Of a DNA stretch of 64,000 bases, positions 23,604 through 37,160 are shown in pieces (position 1 is the first letter of the stretch; each line of letters starts with the position of its first letter). Made by a program: the position numbers and the translations under genes. The notes below the pieces were generated by a model that saw nothing but the letters and a program-made list of their open reading frames with translations, did not search any database and was not told the DNA's origin. Origin of the DNA: Dentipellis sp. KUC8613 (taxonomy: Eukaryota > Basidiomycota > Agaricomycetes > Russulales > Hericiaceae); assembly GCA_002286715.1 (NCBI GenBank), contig NSJX01000009.1, positions 793,678-857,677 of the forward strand, written 5' to 3'.

Positions 23604-24696
23604 ATCGAAATTCCAGATTGAATGACAGGCGACGGGTTGAGTGCGGAAAATGTTGCTGTGGTGAGCCTGTTAGGAACGACGTGGTCAATGTCCGGAAGAA
23701 CCGTACCGCACAGGTGCAGACCAGATGCTTCGCGACGTCGCAAGGCCAGGGATTAGACAGTGTCCCGAATTCGCATCACATTGTATGGGTGAAAGAATAC
23801 AACGGTTGAGTAGGGCACCGACCAGTGTTGAAGATGACTATGCGTGTGTAGTCTGATTACCGACCTCAGAGCCTCGAGCTTAGGCTGGAGTTCGCGGCCG
23901 ATGAGCACTGCTAAACTGTCGGTCAGAAATTTCATCCACTCGCGCACCTCCAAGCTCCCTACCCACTCTGCGCCATGCGAGAATGCAAACTGGAATTGGT
24001 TTTGGGATGCCAACTGTGGATTCGGACGTGATTCCTCGAGTACGAGAAGGGTATACCTCACCGGCTTCTCACAAGCAACATTTATTGTTCCAGTTCAGAC
24101 GCGAAAGCTGTGCGAGGCGTGTGTTTCGTGGCTCAAACTTCTAACCAATGCAGAATACAGAGAAGTGTTAGGCTCTATGGATCCAGAGCGTATGGGGAAA
24201 TTTCTGCAACCTACCTCGGACAGTGCTTCGACCTTCTGATTCGTGCTGGCATCTACCCTTGTTCACGAGTCGAATGTGGGTGCATATACGAGACGCATCA
24301 CGGTCTATCTCGCAGAACTGACTGGACCCGCGAGCCTAAGCAAGGTTGGCTAGTGGCTTAGGGTACGGTGCGTAGTACGTACCTGTTGTTATCCTCTGCT
24401 TCACTGTTGTCTCGGCCGAGAGCCAGCGATTGTACGATGCAGAGGGTCAGCCTTGAGGGAAAAGGAGAAGAGACTGCACGTCAGCGACAGCGAACGAGAG
24501 CGCATAAAACGGTCCTTGACATGATGGATATCTGAACTCACACGTACTTCCGTGGTTATCGCAGACAAAACCCGATGCCAATTTGTGCAAAAGCGAGTTG
24601 TAGCCTGAAGTATACTCGGCATCGGGTTGAGATCGAAGCTCAATCTGAGAAACGAAGAACACCCATTATCATGTACCGTTAGCAGGGATGTTCGTC
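23604..24696. other. Intergenic region with possible decayed coding fragments
   Basis: On the minus strand, stretches near 24640-24560 and 24060-23860 translate into protein-like segments and are bordered by GT and AG dinucleotides. I could not join them into one open model because stop codons intervene. They may be remains of a gene. Confidence 0.3.
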
Positions 24697-24790
24697 GGCC
24701 TGGTGGTCTAGTAGTATGATTCCTTCTTAGGGTTCAAACATTGTTTGAAGCATTTGGAGGAGGTCCCGGGTTCAATTCCCGGCCAGGCCC
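24697..24790 (+). tRNA. tRNA-Pro (AGG) with 22-nt intron
   Basis: Acceptor ggcctgg pairs with ccaggcc, followed by discriminator C. The D arm is like yeast tRNA-Pro, and the T arm is cccgggttcaattcccgg. Anticodon stem ccttc/ggagg contains one G-U pair. Loop ttaggg gives anticodon AGG, and a 22-nt intron follows position 37. The mature sequence is 72 nt. Confidence 0.93.
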
Positions 24791-25096
24791 GTTGGATGAT
24801 TACAACGTGGTATATTTTACTTTTGTTTCGCTCTTTAGAACACTTCGGAGTAGGCAATGATGGGGACGCGCAGGGTCTAGGCATAAAGGTCTCGAAAAGT
24901 GCATTGCTGTTTCAGAGCACATGTTAGATGGATCCACTAATACTGCTTCCTCCACCAGCATGTCCCGAGCTCTGTTTCCAACTAGGCCCATTGGTCAAAG
25001 GAAAGACCACTTGCCTTGGGAATTTTTAACATTTGAGCAGATCAAGCCTCAATATTCGCTGCTCATATTAGCTCTATGTTTGTTGTTGGGACAATA

Positions 25097-25192
25097 TCGG
25101 ATATGGTGTAATGGCTAACATTACCGCCTCTCACTGTCACTTGAAAGTTGACCAGCTCGCGGTAGCTCGGGGTTCGATTCCCCGTATCCGAA
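25097..25192 (+). tRNA. tRNA-Glu (CTC) with 24-nt intron
   Basis: The mature sequence is identical to the gene at 21339-21438, with the same acceptor, T arm and CTC anticodon. The intron after position 37 is 24 nt and unrelated in sequence to the other copy. The flanks are also unrelated. Confidence 0.93.
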
Positions 25193-25365
25193 TAAATTTC
25201 CTCGAATGTTGCTTTTCTCAACTTTTTGTTTTATTTTAAAAGTAGTACTCAGTTGGGCTTCATGGTATGCATTCATTCGATTGGTTCAAGTTCCATAACT
25301 TCAGGGTAGAAAGCCCTTGGGAAACAACAGTCACACTCGTACACCCTGTAACATATCAAACCCAA

Positions 25366-26627
25366 CTAAGCGACAAGCCTCCACTCGCCATTCACAAGCC
25401 CATTCGTGACGCTGAAAGGGAACCCATAATTGTCTGCCATCCCCTTCCTGAACTGTGGGTCCATCCACGGCGGCAGCGTATACACGAACCACACAAATGT
25501 CCACACGTACCCGAGCCTGCACATCCACGTCGTCGGTCGCGGGTTGAAGAGGCGTGCGATGATCTGCTCGGCGGTGATGGCGGTCGCCTGCAGGAGGAAA
25601 AAGCGCAGCGCGCCGCTGTCCGTGCGCGCGTTGTCGCGGAACAGGCCGTACTCGCCGACACCGTGGATGACGCCGGAGACGAAGAACGCGGTGTAGCGGT
25701 GGACGCTGTCCGCGAGGAATGTGCTCTTCTGGAGTCGCAGCACACGGTATGTCACGAAGTCACCGTGTGTGGAGACAGTCTGGTCGGCGGTGTTAGTGCA
25801 GCGCAGAAATGGCAAACAAGTGGAAGGCATACGCGGCGGAACACCTGGTGCCATGTTCGTCTACATTTCAGAAGTTCGATTAGCATGAGACCATCGACAA
25901 GTATGGAGCAGAATACGTACCCCCAAAAGCGCCGCAGCGTATACGCATCCGACCACTTTCCATATATCGCTGGCCAAGCGCTCTGATCCGTCACGCCCAG
26001 CGCAACTGCGACCACCGACGCCGCAGTATACCCGAAGCTCATGTAGGACCAGATATGGATCGCATGGAGCGCGGTGTTGAGCACGCGGATGGCAGGCCCA
26101 CCCGTTGTCAGTGACACTCCATCCCGTACGAACTGCGGCGTGTGGAGGATCCAGTAGTGTACAACGTCGAGGATGACGAAGTATTGGAGCGCGGTGAGCG
26201 TCTGGCGCACGAGGAAGCGCAATCGCGGCTCCTTGGCATCAGGGTGCGGGGGGAAGACGTGCCGTGGTTCGTGTGTCCAACCCACGGCGCGGGGCGCGCC
26301 CAGCAACTGTGCGGCCCACTTGATGCGCGACCACAAGCCGAGCTCGTTTGTAGGGACTTTCTGTCCAACGAGGCGCAGTGCGGCGACATCATTGATGACA
26401 AGAGTGTCCGATGCTTGTAGGAGTGTCGTTGTAATGAGACTCCAGGTAACGATGTCGTCGGAATCTTTCCCTGTCGTTGTGAAGAAGATCATGTAGAGCG
26501 ACATGGCGAGAATGGGTGGGAAGAAGAGGGCGCGCAGAGGGCGCGAAGGTAGGAGAAGGCCTGCGAAAAGACATGCCTGCACGCCCGCCTGCAACGCCGG
26601 AGGCAGCGGTTTGAGGTCAGTGCTCAT
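25366..26627 (-). CDS. Wax-synthase-like membrane-bound O-acyltransferase
   Basis: Polytopic membrane acyltransferase of the wax synthase/MBOAT-like family, 382 aa in three exons: 26627-25921, 25860-25833 (28 nt) and 25779-25366, phases consistent. Several hydrophobic segments alternate with short loops. The family hallmark GKWSDAYTLRRFWG runs into TWHQ across the first intron. The conserved histidine in VIHGVG (His284) is the expected catalytic base. Such enzymes transfer acyl groups to alcohols and in fungi often acetylate terpenoids, so an acyl-transfer role on a P450 product is possible but inferred. I start at 26627 because a TATA-like element lies about 60 nt upstream and the 58 codons of in-frame extension look non-coding; an ATG at 26801 is the alternative. 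Confidence 0.9.
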
Positions 26628-26682
26628 CGTGCGCAAAGGAGAGAGCAAGGGAGGAAGAAAATAACCACATTTGCTTATCAGG

Positions 26683-26690
26683 AGATATAT
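26683..26690 (-). promoter_or_regulatory. TATA-like box of the acyltransferase gene
   Basis: The minus strand reads atatatct about 58 nt upstream of the chosen ATG at 26627, which supports that start over the upstream one. Confidence 0.5.
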
Positions 26691-27563
26691 GAGGAATACG
26701 GACAAAAGATATCGAACGATCCGGTATGCAAGGGCTGCTTTGTGTGAAGGCGTTATGTACTCGTGAGTACCTTGAGATTCGTCCAGGACAGAGCGCGCCA
26801 AGTTCGCTGATGGCCGGTGCCGCCCCCTTGGCGTCTATTTGTTCAGATCGCATCATGCGCATCTCGATTGTGTACCTCCGTCGACTCCGCTCGTTTATGG
26901 TAACACCACAGCATCTCTCCATCGCAGCCGTGATCTCCAGCTGCAATCAGTCCGCAGAGCCTAAATATTTTGATGCCCACCTCATTTACAGCTTATTCCT
27001 GGCAAGGCACGCTCGCATCCTCCTGTTGATTTCGCTGCGCACCATAATCACCCGCATAGGTCGGAGCGCCGCCTACGACACTATTTGCAACGCCTGGATC
27101 ACAATCACAAGCAATTTGATGCTCGGAGATGGACGATGCTAAAGGAGACAGTCGGTTGTAGACGGCACAATGCTTAGGGCCTCAGACGGCGGAGCCGACT
27201 TCATATAATTCAGAATACGACTTGGGGCAATACTCAAGCGCTCATTCTCAGCACCACTCCCGGAAGAATTCGGACAGTTCAAATGCATTTGGTGCAATAG
27301 AACTGAGTAACAGGGCATTGTGTTAGGCAGATAAAGATAATTCGTGAGCGAAGGCCTGCAAATCGAGACATTTACGGAGTCGTGCTATAGTAGAAGACGA
27401 TGTGTACGCGAACGAAACAGACGATGCGAGAACGTGAATGGAATAAGTAATAGTTAGTGGTATGGAGATAGCGTTACTTGTGAGATTGTGAGCTCTAGGA
27501 AGGTCCGTCGGACATCGCGTCGCACATCCTTCGATTGTGTCCGGTTCTGGTGCTTTCTGGTGC
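26691..27563. other. Intergenic region, no gene seen
   Basis: Upstream DNA of the acyltransferase and downstream DNA of the first GMC oxidase. No open frame with protein-like character was found. Confidence 0.5.
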
Positions 27564-29663
<2,100 letters not shown>

Positions 29664-29745
29664 TTAAGTTAATGATACGTGCAAGGGAAGGAGGGAGTAG
29701 GGGCACGAAACGGACCGGTGAGGACATGAGGATCCGCGGGGCCGG

Positions 29746-29752
29746 TTATATA
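29746..29752 (-). promoter_or_regulatory. TATA box of GMC oxidase 1
   Basis: The minus strand reads tatataa about 90 nt upstream of the ATG at 29657. Confidence 0.6.
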
Positions 29753-31698
29753 TGGCCCAGGCGCGGATTCGCGATGCCAGGGAGCCGAGCAAGAGTCAGC
29801 TAGATGGGCGGATCGAACATGTCGGAAGGGGCGGCGCATGGATTGCATCGCATCTGGGACGGCGAGGAGCCAGGAATAGACTTGTGCAGGGGAGGTACCA
29901 TCCCGTCCTGCCAGGAAAAGTTTGCGCCAAACTAGGGGATATGAGGCTTCTGGCACCCTGTATGCTTTCCAGTGGCATCGGCAGCCACGAGATTGCAAAT
30001 GCAGATGCGCGTAGGACCGAATATATCGACATGCATGGATACGCTCCCGCCTCTGCCGATCAACACGGCGTCTCCCGCATTGTCGCGTCCGCACAGCATG
30101 CAAATTGGACACACCGTCCAGGACCCCATTGAGGCGCACGACTGCGGTGGTGTCAGTCCTGCCAGAACGGACGGTACAGTGTGTCATAGGGCCACAAGGG
30201 CATTGAACCATTGGATCAATCATGGGATCAACCAGTGCAGACACAGCTCAAAGGTTGAGTTAGGTTGACTGCTTTCGCGAAATACTTGTCGATTTGGACA
30301 CGACGTGCCTGATCGTACCAACGGTGCACATAGGTCGGCGTCCAGTCAGGGTCATATGCGAGGTGGTGGCGTCGGAGAAAACGCGCATGTACGAGGAGAC
30401 TGTCAATGGTCTCCTTGCGCGGTAGTCGGTTCTCCTGTCCAGGCCGCGATGACCGAAAAGGGCGCGCGCCTACCGACCGCGTTGACTGTATCGCGGCGGC
30501 CAACATCAGGGCGTGATCTCGAACAACTCACCTGCCCTGCCCCAATCATTCTCCTTCCATGCACCCCGCAAGTCGAAGTGCGGGGCACATTGCTTCCGAG
30601 ATAAGAATAGCCTTGCCAGACGCCGTACCAGACGAGCACCTGCACCACCACAAAGACGTTTGGCGCGCCCAGCAAGACGTCAACGTGTGGAGTCCCCGTT
30701 CACATCGATTTAATATACGCCCAAGGCACGCCCAGAATCGTGGTATCAACCATCTGTAACCAGACCCGTCAGATATCTTGAATAGTGCGACTAGAAATTG
30801 GAATCAGACGTGCAATCCCGGTATCGACGGCCCAGCGGTGCTCTAGTCGCCTCGTTACGTCGTCCGATTTCTTCGCTGTTGTTGTCTACACTGGGCATCG
30901 GATAAAATAGCGTACAGCGGACGGAAATATTGCTAGCGAGAGAGCAGATGCGATGCGATATTTCGATCGTTGGCAAAGAGGACGACAAACGCGCACCTCA
31001 CAAAGCGCCTCGGACCCCGGAACCCGGTCGCACACGTGCCGTCTCGGAAGACGCCGGAGCCCGGGCGCCTGCGGTTTCGTGACACCTCCGAGATCCTGCC
31101 ATCCTGCCAGACATGAAAATGGTGCTCCTCCGTCGGCCCGCTGCAATTTTACCAGTCATAGCAGATCGTCGGTGCTTTTATACATGTACGCGTCGCAGGT
31201 AGTGATGTAGCAGCCGCTATAGTTGGACTTGAAACCCCCTACCGGCGTTGCCCTGGTACGGATTCCGTTGACCACCCTGGGCCGGAGGACGTGCGCTGCA
31301 TGAGCGATAGGACCTTATTTGACGCTCGCAAAAGTCAAGGACCCTTTGCCAGTCAGCAATCATTTGCATGTGTGGCACGTTTCTCATCAAGTGTCCATCG
31401 TGCTCGCTTCCATCATTTTTGTTGGTCAAATTCAAACTTTGGACAGCGTCTAACAAGCAACGAAGTGAGAAATGGAGAATAATTGTTATGCATTCGGGCC
31501 ATCCAATAACTAAACTAAACTAACGGGCTATGCAAATACGTCCATGCAAGCGTAATGTACTCTACCGGCTTAACGCCATTCTCCGCGGACACATAGTTAT
31601 GAAAAGGACACCAGGCGCTAGTTGTGTTGTGCGCTGCGCATCTGCTGCGTAGGTTCTGGGAATAGATGCGGAAATTGCTACTGAAAATGGGATGGACT
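29753..31698. other. Intergenic region between GMC 1 and GMC 2
   Basis: Almost 2 kb without a supported gene. The minus strand between about 30753 and 30240 contains two protein-like stretches bordered by GT/AG, but competing frames are equally open, so no model is given. Confidence 0.4.
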
Positions 31699-33763
31699 TC
31701 ACAGGTTGACCCACGCCTCCTTCACAAACTCGGCACCACGCTCGGCGAAGATGTACGTCGGCGCCATCGTATGTGCGCTGGGCACGAACGGCTAAGGAGC
31801 AATGCATCAGCGCCCGTTCTCAGAGCAAAGGTAACGAATGGGAGACTCACAATAACACTTGCGTCGATCACCCGCAGGCCCGAAGCACCCTTCACGCGCA
31901 GCTCCGAGTCCACGACAGACCAGTCAGCATCAGCGGGGCCCATCGCCGCCGTGCCGCATGCGTGGGCGTTACTCTGCGCGGTCGAACGCACATACGCTTC
32001 CAGATCAGCCTCTGTCGTGTTGAAGCTGATCCCGTCCACGATCGACACCGGCGCAATCTCCTGCCATGCGGGCTTCTCGAGGAACCCAAGACCGAGCTGC
32101 AGCGCCGCGACGGCCGCCTTCACATCGAAGTCATGCGTGAGGAAGTTCGGGTTGATGAGCGGATCCGCCTGCGGCGCAGAGGCGTTCAGCGTGATGCTCC
32201 CGCGCGAGAACGGCGTGAGCGTGCCAACACCGAGCGTGATGAAGTGCTGGCCCGCGGGGGGAAGTGTCTGGATAGGCACGTTCCACCCGTTCTGGACGCT
32301 CATCTCGATGTGCGGGGTGTTCTTGCCGGGAGCCGGGTCCCCGTACTGCTTCACGAGCGCCTCGGGGACACGCGACCACATGATGTGCCCCGGCAGCGTG
32401 TCTGCGAGGGGGCCTGTGCGCGACGTGTTCCACTGCGCAAATGCGGATGCCATGTACGTCTCGTTGCGCCAGAGGTCGTCCCATGTGTCAGTTGTATTGA
32501 CGCGGAACTTGATAGAGGCCGTCGGGTGGTCCGAGAGGTTCTTGCCTACGCTGGGAGAGTCGACAAGTGGGGTAATGTTGAAGGTGCGCAGCTCGGATGC
32601 AGGGCCAATACCAGAATTGAGCAAAAGATGCGGAGTGCGCACTGCGCCGGTACTGAGGATAACTTCCTTCGAGGCGGTGATGTTGTACGTGGTCGTATCG
32701 TCGGCTGGAATCGGCGCGTCAATGGGTGAAAGGATAGGATGACGAAAGAAAGATGCATACAGCCGTCAACGATGTACTCGACAGTAGTGAACTCTTTGCC
32801 GGTTGTGGGTACAACGCGCAGAGCACGCGCATGAATGAGAACATCCAAGTTAGGGCGATTGATGAACTTGGGTGCGAGGTACGATGCCTGCGCACTGCTA
32901 CGTTCGCCGTTCCCGATGGTGGCCTGCGACCAACCTGATACCTTCGTAAATACCAGGCAAATCACATAGGTAGCAAGATGCGTACCAACGCCTTTAGCAG
33001 CACCGACGTTCACATCAGGAAGTAGAGGGTAATCCTGAGGGAACTGCTTGATTGTACGGAGAACACGCTCGTCCGTGGGATGCGGGTACGCAGCCAAACT
33101 GACGGAGTTGATACCGGTGGAGTGATGGATGGCAGGGAGGAACTCGCCACGATCGCTGTTGTTGGCATGAGCAGGGATTTCCCACTTTTCGTTGCGAGCG
33201 ATGTAGGGCTGAAGCGCGTTCCATGACCAACGCGAGTCGCCAACATGTTGCGCGTAACGATTGTAATCATCGGCTGTGCCGCGCGAGTAGAGCATGCCAT
33301 CTGCACAACACAGCGCGTGAGCCTCTAACGGCCACATAGATGAAGGAAAGATACGCACTGACGGCAGTACCTCCACCGAGACCACGACCCTGAACGTACG
33401 AGATTGACTGATTATTCAACCCTACTTGAGGGATGGTGGTGTAGTTCCAGTAGTTCTGCGGGACACCAAGAATGGCGTACAGCGGTACGGTGTTGTTGAT
33501 ATTGCCCGTGGTGCTGTAGCCAGCCTCCAACAGCAGAACAGTGAACTTCTCCTCAGTCAGGCGGTTTGCAACGACCGCGCCTGACGCGCCGCCTGCGTGC
33601 ACGAAGTTAACATCACGTAACATGATAACATAGTGTAAGGCGTACCTCCGACGACGACAAAGTCGTATTTGCGCTTTGGGAGGTCTGCTGGAGACTCATA
33701 AAGCTTGGCGTAGGCAGCAGAGCCAGCGAGTACCAAAGGGAGGAGGGTGGCTAAGGAGCGCAT
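31699..33763 (-). CDS. Aryl-alcohol-oxidase-like GMC oxidoreductase 2 (secreted)
   Basis: FAD-dependent GMC alcohol oxidase, 595 aa in six exons: 33763-33646, 33592-33359, 33300-32986, 32934-32761, 32704-31851, 31791-31699. A signal peptide (about 1-19, ending in Ala-Tyr-Ala) precedes KYDFVVVGGGASG (FAD motif) and VLLLEAG. The first GMC signature is GRGLGGGTAVN, with Gly-Gly-Thr in place of the commoner Gly-Ser-Ser. The second is STGAVRTPHLLLNSGIG. The catalytic pair His528 (NAHACGTAAM) and His572 (SAHTMAP) is intact with 44-residue spacing. A TATA-like tataag lies about 70 nt upstream of the ATG. Several Asn-x-Thr/Ser sequons fit a secreted glycoprotein. Intron positions partly match GMC 1, as expected of old paralogues. 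Confidence 0.93.
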
Positions 33764-36700
33764 CGTGACCGCGGAGTCGAAGTCGGGAGTGGCGATAGCG
33801 AAGCCCTGGGAGCACAGCGCCCTTGGAGCCTCTTATACGAGTTTGCATGGTGATACGACAGTCGTCCGACGAGTTCGAACGCTGCATTGCGAGCTACGCG
33901 GCCAAGGTACGGCAGTGGCACACTGGGGCGGATCAGTTGGCTCGGAATAGCAATTGGAGTTGTGATTAGATCGTGGAGGTGTCCAGAGTCCTGCATACAT
34001 CAGGGTGGTTCGAGGCGATGCAGCCTCGGAACTGCGCAACCAGGACGGTACCAAGTACTCTCTCCTGCGCTTAGCCCGCTTGATCCTTGTTGCGTCGAAT
34101 CCAGGCTCTCAATGAAAGCAAAGAGTATGCGATCAGAATGGCCTCAGCGTGTTCGGAGAGTGTCGAGGCGCTCGAGCAGCAACAGAGAAGGTGATGAAAT
34201 TGCTTGACCAAATCTCGGCGGCGTTTCGGTGAGTGACTCGCGTCACGTGATTGTATGTCACAGACATCTTCCGAGGACAGTGCTTCTCTTCGTAGAAACG
34301 CTTTAGGCTTCTCCCGTACCAGATCCTTCTTCTCTTTCTCCTTCTACGATGACTGCATCCCCTAGAAGTAAATAAGTACGGCACACATTCGCAGCTTTGT
34401 CCCCCCGCTCGTACGACGCTCCTGCTTGATGAGCCCGAGCTCGCCGGTGACCGTATTCCCTGTCGAGAGACTGCTCCGTGGACATGCGCACGATCATCGC
34501 ACATCTCGCCCCCTCATGACTATGCACCTGGCTCCAAGTGCCCCTGGGGCCTCTTACATGCGCGCTCGGTAACCCCAGGGCTTTACATAGATGTAGGGCC
34601 GAGCGTCTCTGGTGTCTGTTTTGCTTCAGGTCCCAGCCGCGAGCGTCAGTCCTTCCATTTCATTATCGATTCATCACCGACAAACTAAGCCCGCCAGAGC
34701 ATCACCGTTGCGCCGTGCCTTTGCCTAGCGAAAACTCTTCATCAAATTACTTGTTCGTTGAATGGCCACCGACATGCGCGGGCAGCTTTACAATACTGGT
34801 ATACCCGGGTTCCTGTTGCTGAGATCCGACAACTTGGTCGATGCATCGGGCGTGCCTCGTATAAAGCCGGCGCCGTATTCCCGGGTACAGTGGGGAAGTT
34901 AGGGCGTATCGGTATTACTAGATCCGGTGTGCACGGAACGGGATGCTTGGAAGGCTCGGCTTCCGTGTTTCCTGACTCCTCATCCATGTGTCTTCAGTGG
35001 CTCTGTACTCGAGCATGTGGCACTAGAAGCCAAATTTGACGCTGATCCTGGCGCGACTATACCCGTACATGTTTCTCCATATACAGCGACCCTCGGGAAG
35101 TCGGAGCGCGTCTGCCATGTCTTGGAGGGAAGGAAAGCGGCTACCACTGCCTACCAGACGCGCAAGGCACAACACTGATCATCCATATCGTCGTGGCGTC
35201 TCTGATCGGCAGCGGAGGCAGTGGTGTATCATGTCATGTTTCATCGATTTTACTCACCACCCCCGTCATCATGAGCAATCCAGCTCAGTGCAGTCCGCCA
35301 TGTCCGGTATGTACGGCATCGCCTTCGCGACTAAATTTTCATAGCATCCGCGTAGCGTTTGAATATTTCATTTTCACTGGAGCGGCATGTCGAGATATTA
35401 CGGTGCGATGCGTCCTTCTCGCTATACGTAAACGCGCCTGCAGTGTAAGAAAACGTAGGCAAGAGAAACCAGATTTTGTAGTCCAAGAGTCGAACTTATC
35501 GGACGGAAAGGGCTGGATGCTTGTTGCTATTGACATTGGAGTGTAAAACAATTTTTCGCGGTACTGACGTCGCCCAAAGAATTTCCGAAATGTATGATGA
35601 AAAAGGTCACAATAGCGACCAGTCAAGACAAGAATACCATCACTAACGAATTGGCTTCAGAAATTGGCGTTTGATTGTCACGAACATGAAGCAGAAGTGG
35701 CGTCGTGTCTTGTGAGCAGTCTAGACAGCTCATTATATTATCTATAGCGGATCCAACATGACGAGTGGTCGCGCAACCAAGACTCATTCGAATTCATCAA
35801 TGAGATATAATGCCTGAAAATAATTGTAGTGAGTGCTGGGAGTGGAATATTTTGGTAGATTTGCAGACTCTTGCCTGAAGTTAGAGGAGAGCAGCGGATG
35901 TGCCGTACACAAAATTCGCTTGGCGCAAGCAATCTCAACGTCGGTGAGGGTCACGAGCATAAGCGCAAGAGTACATACGCGAGTGGCTGCCGCATCTGGA
36001 GCGACCACCTCCCCGTCCCTTCAGATTTCCAAACCACGATCTACGGAAGCCTAACAGGTTCCGGGAACTACCTCTGGATCTGTCTGCGCAATGGGAATCT
36101 CCAGAGCAGGTTGATAAGGTTGCATGGATGAGATCAAGGAGATAGGCTCCTTGTGTCCGCTTTCCGTGGGTTCGGATTGACTCAATCACGAATGTGGTTT
36201 CGTAAGAATCGTAGAATGTTGGCTGGCGAAGCCTGGGCGATCTAGATCGCGATGAGGGGGTGTGTACGTGCACGTCGGGGCAACGTCGAGATAAGTGACG
36301 GTCAAAGCTGCAAAGGCGAGTCGGCCCGATAGAGCAAGAAAGTCAGCTTCCACGCGGAACCTTACATGCAGACGTACATTGCAGTCAATCAGCTAAGTGT
36401 GTGTCGGGAAAGAGGACGGGAAAGAGCTCACCTGGCTGGATTGAGATTGAAGATGCTTCCACTCAGTGTGAGTGAGCAAAGCACTGAAGCTTGCACCGCA
36501 TGCACTGACGGATCACTATGTGGACACAAGAGATCTGCATATCCGAAGTTTATATGATCAGTTTGTCGTGCGCCACGTTCTCTTTTCGGTCACGATTTTC
36601 CACCTGTCGCACGCACAAGGTCAGTTGATACCGTCGTTTCGTTCGATCCAAGACGTCGTTTGTCTTCGCAATACCGGCCTTATGTCATTGATGTACGAGG

Positions 36701-36830
36701 AAATTGTGTTGGGTGTTGGCATATGAGGGTCTGAGGAAAAGGTTGTTCAGCGCGCGAAGTGTACTGAGCTAGGGCCAAGAATGTGATGTCTCTAGACTGA
36801 TGTCGAGCATGACAATCACAAGCTCTCAAT
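33764..36830. other. Intergenic region between GMC 2 and tRNA-Pro
   Basis: About 3 kb without a supported gene. Open frames on both strands are short and without motifs. GC content is lower than in the flanking genes. Confidence 0.45.
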
Positions 36831-36926
36831 GGCCTGGTGGTCTAGTAGTATGATTCCTTCTTAGGGCTTTGAGACATCGTTTGCTACATTTGGAGGAGGT
36901 CCCGGGTTCAATTCCCGGCCAGGCCC
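36831..36926 (+). tRNA. tRNA-Pro (AGG) with 24-nt intron
   Basis: The mature sequence equals that of the gene at 24697, with anticodon AGG and a 24-nt intron after position 37. Its 3' trailer (attggaaaatcgccatgtga) closely matches the trailer of the inverted tRNA-Pro gene at 40078-40183, so the two flank GMC oxidase 3 as an inverted pair. Confidence 0.93.
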
Positions 36927-37160
36927 ATTGGAAAATCGCCATGTGATATTTTTTCTTGGTGATTCGAGGCCCTTGTAGGGTAGCAAGGTGGGGGACCGAT
37001 CAATTGTATTAACTCATGGAAAAACTGTTCGAATATCTTTCGTTCCTTCGCTTTATTATAGATGAAAAAATATATAGGCAAGCAAAAATCAAAATGTTTA
37101 CTCTGGATCTGTTCTCCATACCCACTCATAACCGTCCTCGTCCCGCTTCTAAATGCAAGA

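Noticed and set aside
26628..26801. N-terminal extension of the acyltransferase to an ATG at 26801
   Set aside because: The extension looks non-coding, and a TATA-like element lies inside it, about 60 nt before the preferred ATG.
30240..30753. Possible two- or three-exon minus-strand gene starting MVDTTILGVPWAYIK
   Set aside because: At least two competing frames are equally protein-like in each putative exon and no splice combination gives a unique phase-consistent model.
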